A stretch of DNA of 64,000 nt from Lomentospora prolificans. Taxonomy: Eukaryota; Ascomycota; Sordariomycetes; Microascales; Microascaceae. The stretch covers positions 248,001 to 312,000 of the forward strand of contig JARFXM010000009.1 of the NCBI GenBank assembly GCA_029532625.1, written 5' to 3'. The notes beneath the pieces were generated by a model, which was not told the DNA's origin, did no database searches, and saw only the letters and a list, made by a program, of their open reading frames with translations. Both the position numbers and the translations under genes were made by a program. Below are positions 58,917 to 64,000 of this stretch, piece after piece. Positions within the stretch are counted from its first letter, which is position 1. Every line of letters starts with the position of its first letter.

Positions 58917-60638
58917 TCAGATATACAAAACACCAACGTTCTTCTTAATGTACTCGTAGCTCTCACTCCTAAAGTTATCAACCAAGAAACCAGACCTGTC
59001 GTTAAAGAACTGCATAAGCTTCTTGCCTTCGGACCACTGCGGCCACTTGGTGTACTTGGTGACACCGACGTTGGGGTCGAGGTTGTGCACGAAGTTGATG
59101 TAGTAGGTGTGGATGCTCCTGCTGGCGTAGTTGGGAAGAATGCCGTAGAACACCTGAAGGAGATCAGAGCCGTGGAAGGTGCCGAGGACCGGGGTGCCGT
59201 AGTCGTAGCTGGCGAGGTACGACCAGACGGGAACCTTGGGGTTGATGGTGGTGTGGACCTCGAGGAAAACGCGGCGCGTGAGGGTAAAGACGAGGTCACC
59301 GAGGATGGCCGCGAGGCGCTTGAAGCCGGGGTAGAGCTCGTTGAAGATGCTCGTTCGGAAGGGGCTGCCGGCAGTGATGGAGGTGGGGTATGTGTTGACA
59401 AGACCCTCGAGCTGAGACTTGCTGGCGAGGGGGAAGAAGAGGTCGGAGAGGTAGCTGACGACCTTGGATGTGCTGGTGAGGTTTGGCTGGAAGAGGGCGA
59501 AGAGGGTACCCTCGTCTTCCTGGTCGCCAATAATCATGGGCACGGGGGCGTACTGGTTCGAGGCAACGAGAATATCGGGACTCAGGGGCAGAACGGTGCC
59601 GTCGGGTCTGGGGAGATAGGCAAGGGCGACAGAGTGGTAGGAGAGGATACCAGGGACCGAGTTGCCGGCTTGGAGGAACTTGGTGTACTCGAGGCCACGG
59701 AGACAGGCGAGGGTGTCGCTGGCGCCCTTGCATCCCGCGGCGGAGACAACCTGGTCATAGACGGCCTGGCCCTTGGGGCAGTCAACCGTATCAGCGGGGA
59801 TAATGCTGCCAGAGTTCATAATGGCGCCGCGGAAGAGCTTCTTGCCGTTGTAAGTGTTGTTGCCGCCATAGAGGGCCAGCTGGTCGAGGACGGATATGGC
59901 ACCGGCAGACTCTCCCCAGATGGTAACCTTCTCCGGGTCGCCGCCAAAGGTGGAGATGTAATCGGCAACCCACTCGAGACCCATGCGTTGGTCACGCAGA
60001 CCAAGGTTGGCAGAATCGTCATCCAGAATCTCCTTTCCGGGCATGAAGCCGAACGCGCCAACACGGTAGTTGACAGCAACGAAGATGAAGGGCTGACCCA
60101 TGTCAATACCAGCCTTAATGAGGCCGGTACCGTCGTACATGGCCGTCGAACCAAGCTCGAAGCCACCGCCAAAGATCCAGAAGAGGACGGGGAGCTTCGA
60201 GTCTTTGGTGGTTCCAGCGGGCCGCTGGACGTTGATGGTGAGGCAGTCTTCCTGGCCGTTGACGATCTGAAGCAGCGGCAGCGTCAGGAAATCGCCAATG
60301 ATGTCGAGAAACTTGTTCTCGTTGTTGGTGGTGAAGAACATTTGAGGACACGAGGCGGCGATGCCGGTGCCGTCGACGGTGCCGACGTTCCTGGCGAGCT
60401 TCTTGGGGGGCTTCAGACGAAGCTGGCCCGTGGGCGGCTCGGCGTAGGGGATGCCATTGAAGGTCTCCACGGTACCGGAGCGGCCGACGACCGTGGCGTA
60501 GGGGAGGGTGACGGTGACCTTGGCGGCGCGGTCCTCGAGGACGCGGTCAGGCTCCGGCTGGGGGAAGGCATCCGGCTCGGCGGCGGGGAGGGCCGCGGCG
60601 GTGCCGACTAGGGCCAAGAAGAGGGCAACCGGCTTCAT
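58917..60638 (-). CDS. Secreted type-B carboxylesterase/lipase
   Basis: An intronless gene of 573 aa. The signal peptide is about residues 1-17. The carboxylesterase family fold carries Ser244 in GESAGA, Glu376 in GDQEDEG, and His489 in GTFHGSD: a complete catalytic triad. The oxyanion stretch FWIFGGGFELG lies near 153-163, and EDCLTINVQRP near 130-140 holds the family signature. Cys97/Cys132 and Cys303/Cys312 fit the usual disulfides. Such enzymes hydrolyse carboxylic esters and lipids outside the cell; the substrate is not predictable. An open frame of about 600 codons on the opposite strand is a by-product of GC-rich third codon positions. Confidence 0.95.
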   Translation of the reverse strand: MKPVALFLALVGTAAALPAAEPDAFPQPEPDRVLEDRAAKVTVTLPYATVVGRSGTVETFNGIPYAEPPTGQLRLKPPKKLARNVGTVDGTGIAASCPQMFFTTNNENKFLDIIGDFLTLPLLQIVNGQEDCLTINVQRPAGTTKDSKLPVLFWIFGGGFELGSTAMYDGTGLIKAGIDMGQPFIFVAVNYRVGAFGFMPGKEILDDDSANLGLRDQRMGLEWVADYISTFGGDPEKVTIWGESAGAISVLDQLALYGGNNTYNGKKLFRGAIMNSGSIIPADTVDCPKGQAVYDQVVSAAGCKGASDTLACLRGLEYTKFLQAGNSVPGILSYHSVALAYLPRPDGTVLPLSPDILVASNQYAPVPMIIGDQEDEGTLFALFQPNLTSTSKVVSYLSDLFFPLASKSQLEGLVNTYPTSITAGSPFRTSIFNELYPGFKRLAAILGDLVFTLTRRVFLEVHTTINPKVPVWSYLASYDYGTPVLGTFHGSDLLQVFYGILPNYASRSIHTYYINFVHNLDPNVGVTKYTKWPQWSEGKKLMQFFNDRSGFLVDNFRSESYEYIKKNVGVLYI

Positions 60639-63600
60639 GATGACGGTGGAAGCTGAGGAAAAGAGGAGCAGGCCAAGAGACTACGCGATGGGAAGTTGGA
60701 GGAAGCGTGGACCTTTTCAAGAGCTTGATAAAGCTTGGAAAAGGATTGAACCAATGTCTGGCCCGATGTGGTGGATCGGTTCGACAAGGGTTTTGATTGA
60801 GGAAGGCAAGGACAGGGGCGGGAAGAGATGAGGTGTTATGCCACGGATCTGGAAATCTCATGATGAATCAAGGGCGGGAGATCAACCTCATCTTATATTT
60901 CCACGATGTGAGCTATAGCTCTTGGCGATAGTCCCGGCCCGCCACACCAAGCCAAGAGCATCGCGAGGGCAATGCCGATGGGGTGTTGCTTTTCCTGCCA
61001 GGCTCGACCGTCTCAATAATCACTTGCGGTCCTAGATTCACCACGGCGATCCACTTTGCCTCTAGGCTCACTTAGACCATGGAGCCCGAGGACGCACGAC
61101 CCCGCCTTCTTACTTTCCCAATGCTTCCGCGATTTTCTCGCGATGGCACGTCCGTTCCCAGCAAGCTACTCTGAGAAGACATGCCTCACGCAGGATGGCA
61201 TGGTCGCCGAAGACGGGGAAGCACAAAACGGCTACGATAGGTCGTCAACTAACACATCCCACCTGACTCGAAATCGGGCTCCCGGACTTAGCGCCGATGT
61301 AATCAGGGGCGGAGGAGCTACCCTCTTTGGGATGGGGTGGTGGAATGGAACCCTGACAGACTATCCAGAGCAAGGCCTCTGGGATAGACCGCGTCCCATC
61401 GGGGTGCGGTTGAAGAAGGGCCATGGCAGAAAGAAAGGAAAAAAAAAAAATCCCAGAGAAGAGGTCGACGAAAAGAGCGGTTTGCAACGGTAAAAGTGGG
61501 TTCGAGACCACCAGAAGAGCCGGACAGGGATACAAGGGTAAAGGGGGACGGAGGAGATGAGCCAGCTGCCGATCAGAAGTGGATAGGGTGGGGGGGGAGG
61601 GACCACGATCCATGGCCCGCACTCACCTGGACTCGACGGGAGAGGCATGTCTCTGATCAGGGAATGTGTGGGGGTTGATGGCAAAGAAAGAGAATGTGAT
61701 GGGCAACGACAGAATGGCACTATCCCGTTCAGGCTCGATATGGCAGAATCCGGGGTCGAAGTCTCTTTGGCCTCCACCATTGTTGGTCACTTACACCGGG
61801 ACTAGCCTGACGAGACAGGAACAGCTCGACCGCGGGGTAGCATTGCACCTCCATCAGCACCAAGGTCATCGTCATCCCCAGTCCCTTTCCGCAGCGCAAA
61901 AGCCCCCAGCAACCTTCCCGAAAGCTGAATGACCTGCAGGGCGTTCCTTGGATCAGCACCGGCGCAATTCCCCCTCTTACTAGTGCTCTTACTCTTGCAG
62001 CTCGGAGGAACGGGGCCCTTGAATATATTAAGAAAGCCTCGGCTCCGGCAGCGCCAAAGTGTTTAAGAATCTTCATGTGCTTCCTCTTTCTCCTGTTTCT
62101 TTCCTCGTGCCTTTCGAAGTCCAGTCCGCTCATTTTGCACACAGACCGACCCCGGCGAGCGACGCACACATGAGTATAATGTATAATCCTGCAGACCGAT
62201 ACGCGGATTCGATCCAGACACACCCCCGAGACTGATGTCGCCCCCGCCACCGTCTCCCGCTCGCTCGCTTGAACACACGGTTCCCTGTCAGCCCCACGAA
62301 TTTCCCCAGGAAAATCCGGGGAAATGGAGAGGCAAGCAAGCACGAAGAGAGAAGAAAAATGCGAATGGAGACGGACGAGATGCTGTTTCGGGGATGGGGC
62401 CAGCGTGAGCATTGTGCATCATCTCGAGCGACACGTCCCGATGGCACACGAGACCACTGAGCAAATAATATGCCTGGCGTCCGCGTTACAGTGGACGTTG
62501 ACCTGCGACCAAGGCTGGCTGGCTACCTGGCCGTTTTGGGGGCTGGGATTGGGCTGGGATGTGCTCGAATGGGGTTCCTTAATATTGGCATTATTATGCG
62601 CAGGGCAAGCAAGAGTGCCAGCTTGCTTGAGCATTGAGCGCTATGCTTGAGACGAAGGTGCTCACAGCCTCGAAAGACCAAGGCCATAATAACTCTTGGA
62701 ATTCGGAAAATTGGGATAACATGGCCCGGAGGGAAGGATTTTTCTCTGCCGGGGGAAATCAGCAATTTCCTTCTCCCAGATCGCAGATTCCGAAATTTCT
62801 GCCAAAATTTCCTATGCATCTGGCGAACCGGTTTTGTGGTTCTCTTGTTACCGCTTTTACCCCGGATCTTGGGGGTCAAAACACACGCGCTCTCCCGGAT
62901 TTGCTTGACTTAATACAGGCCTCACCCCGGACCCATTTTGATCATCAGGTCCAGCTGTGAAGTAACATGGCGTTGCAGTCTATTCCCTCGGCCCCCGCTC
63001 GCCTGGTCGCTATTACTCGATCGCTTCAACTAAGGCTTTCTCTTCTCCCCACTCGCGATAAGGACCACGATAAGTAATTTTTTATTTTCTTTTCTCTGTG
63101 CCTCCCTTGTCCCGTTGCTAGGCCCATGGATGAATTGACTACGGCGGGAAAAACAGGGACACACTAATAATCTTGGGTCTGGAGCGGTGCCGCTGGCAGT
63201 CCGCGCACCTACATGCCGGCGCCAGGCACGGTAAGCCACATCACTTACCCAGAGGAGACAAGTTTTCGGCCGGACTTCCGATTCGGGCAGCTACGCCGGG
63301 CGCGAATACGGGGCTTGCATATTACAGAGGCAGAAGAGAAGAAAGAGAAGGAAAAAAAAGAAAGAAAAAAGAAAGACATCACGAGTGTCACGGCGGGATG
63401 GCTCGCGCTAGTAGAGTTGTGCCAGCATGGGGAGTGGAATGTAGTCTAGGCTCCACTGACAAGTTTGTTGATTGCAAGGTCGTCTCCCTGGTGGAGCTCT
63501 GCCTTCTCTCTTTTGCGATTCCAAGACTCTGGGAAGAGATCCTTGTCCGGCTTGTACTAGTACGGGCCAGTCTTCCATGGAGATGCTTGCTCACGCGGGT

Positions 63601-64000
63601 ATGAGGAGCCAGCGGGCCGGGAGATAATACCGGAGCATGGTCTCTTTGGCGCCTTGGGAAAACATGAGATGCAGTATTAACACTGCGCCACGTTACGCCT
63701 GGCAGTCAGAGCCGAATTCGCGGTGAATTCGCGGCCGGTTCATGTCTTGAAAAAGGTGGGCGTAAATTGCGATCTGAGTTGATCTAATGGATTTGCGTGC
63801 TAGTGTGTTCGTTCTGGGCTCCGTCTAATACTCTATGCCAGCAAAAGCAGCATCATGCGATCCGAGCAGATGCCTCTGCCAATCTTTGTCTCATTCAATC
63901 GTGTCTAGACCGCACTTAGTCCACTTGTAGCTTAGCGCTTTCTTAGTTTTCGTGCACCCTCTCTCCACGCTGCTTGCTCATCTCAACGTCCCGATATCCC
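60639..64000. other. Intergenic to window end
   Basis: Esterase promoter, then 3 kb with no supportable gene. Contents include A-rich runs near 61440-61450 and 63350-63375 and an 11-base near-duplicate (TGAATTCGCGG) near 63715-63735. The last 200 bases become CT-rich and could be the leader of a gene starting beyond the window. Confidence 0.45.

Noticed and set aside
58812..60611. 599-codon open frame on the plus strand
   Set aside because: It lies exactly opposite the carboxylesterase gene, is dominated by Gly/Val/Glu from GC-rich third positions, and has no domain. It is an antisense shadow.
1..64000. CRISPR arrays, bacterial operons, transposases, 5S rRNA
   Set aside because: None found on reading. 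The DNA is eukaryotic; no spaced direct repeats, transposase domains or 5S rRNA core were seen.

Overview
The window is nuclear DNA of a filamentous ascomycete (Pezizomycotina, most likely a Sordariomycete). The evidence is short spliceosomal introns (mostly 49-120 nt) with CTAAC/CTAAT branch sites, an H2A.Z gene of filamentous-fungal type, an RNA-dependent RNA polymerase of the SAD-1/Rdp1 class, dispersed intron-containing tRNA genes, a HET-domain relic, and several fungal secreted enzymes. I cannot name the genus. Gene density is low: 15 well-supported protein genes, 3 tRNA genes, 1 small hypothetical gene and 1 clear pseudogene, with long intergenic stretches rich in homopolymer and purine/pyrimidine tracts.

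Layout. 0.8-2.9 kb: Pin4-like RRM+R3H RNA-binding protein (-). 6.8-7.7 kb: histone H2A.Z (+). 10.1-10.9 kb: unknown protein with an MGC N-terminus and a Cys4 motif (+). 12.4-13.9 kb: F-box protein with several membrane segments (+). 14.4-18.4 kb: RNA-dependent RNA polymerase (-). 20.4-22.1 kb: EthD-like/alpha-beta hydrolase fusion (+). 22.4-23.2 kb: secreted CDH-type cytochrome domain (-). 25.5 kb: tRNA-Gln (-). 26.0-28.4 kb: ankyrin-repeat protein (-). 32.0-32.9 kb: BIM1-like copper-binding protein with a membrane anchor (+). 33.3-34.7 kb: GT25-type glycosyltransferase (+). 35.6-38.5 kb: S53 (sedolisin) peptidase with nine exons (+). 38.7-39.0 kb: tRNA-Glu (+) and tRNA-Ala (-). 39.2-40.7 kb: PDI-like ER protein ending in HDEL (-), divergent from a secreted prolyl 4-hydroxylase-like oxygenase at 41.4-42.3 kb (+). 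42.7-44.4 kb: aspartic protease (-). 47.8-48.3 kb: a possible small gene. 49.6-51.0 kb: broken HET-domain gene. 51.9-53.6 kb: Golgi-type glycosyltransferase (-). 56.8-58.1 kb: RFC3 clamp-loader subunit (-). 58.9-60.6 kb: secreted carboxylesterase (-). From 60.6 kb to the end I see no gene.

How the genes relate. Most are independent housekeeping or secretion genes. The stretch 31.9-44.4 kb is unusual because every protein gene in it enters the secretory pathway: copper protein, glycosyltransferase, protease, PDI-like protein, prolyl hydroxylase, aspartic protease. Within it, the PDI-like and prolyl-hydroxylase genes share a 690-bp divergent promoter. This recalls the animal collagen prolyl 4-hydroxylase, which uses PDI as its beta subunit; a functional pairing here is inference. 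The PDI-like gene also needs two consecutive 8-nt microexons to read through its thioredoxin fold.

All exon boundaries were derived by hand from splice signals, reading frame and family similarity. No alignment or database search was run.
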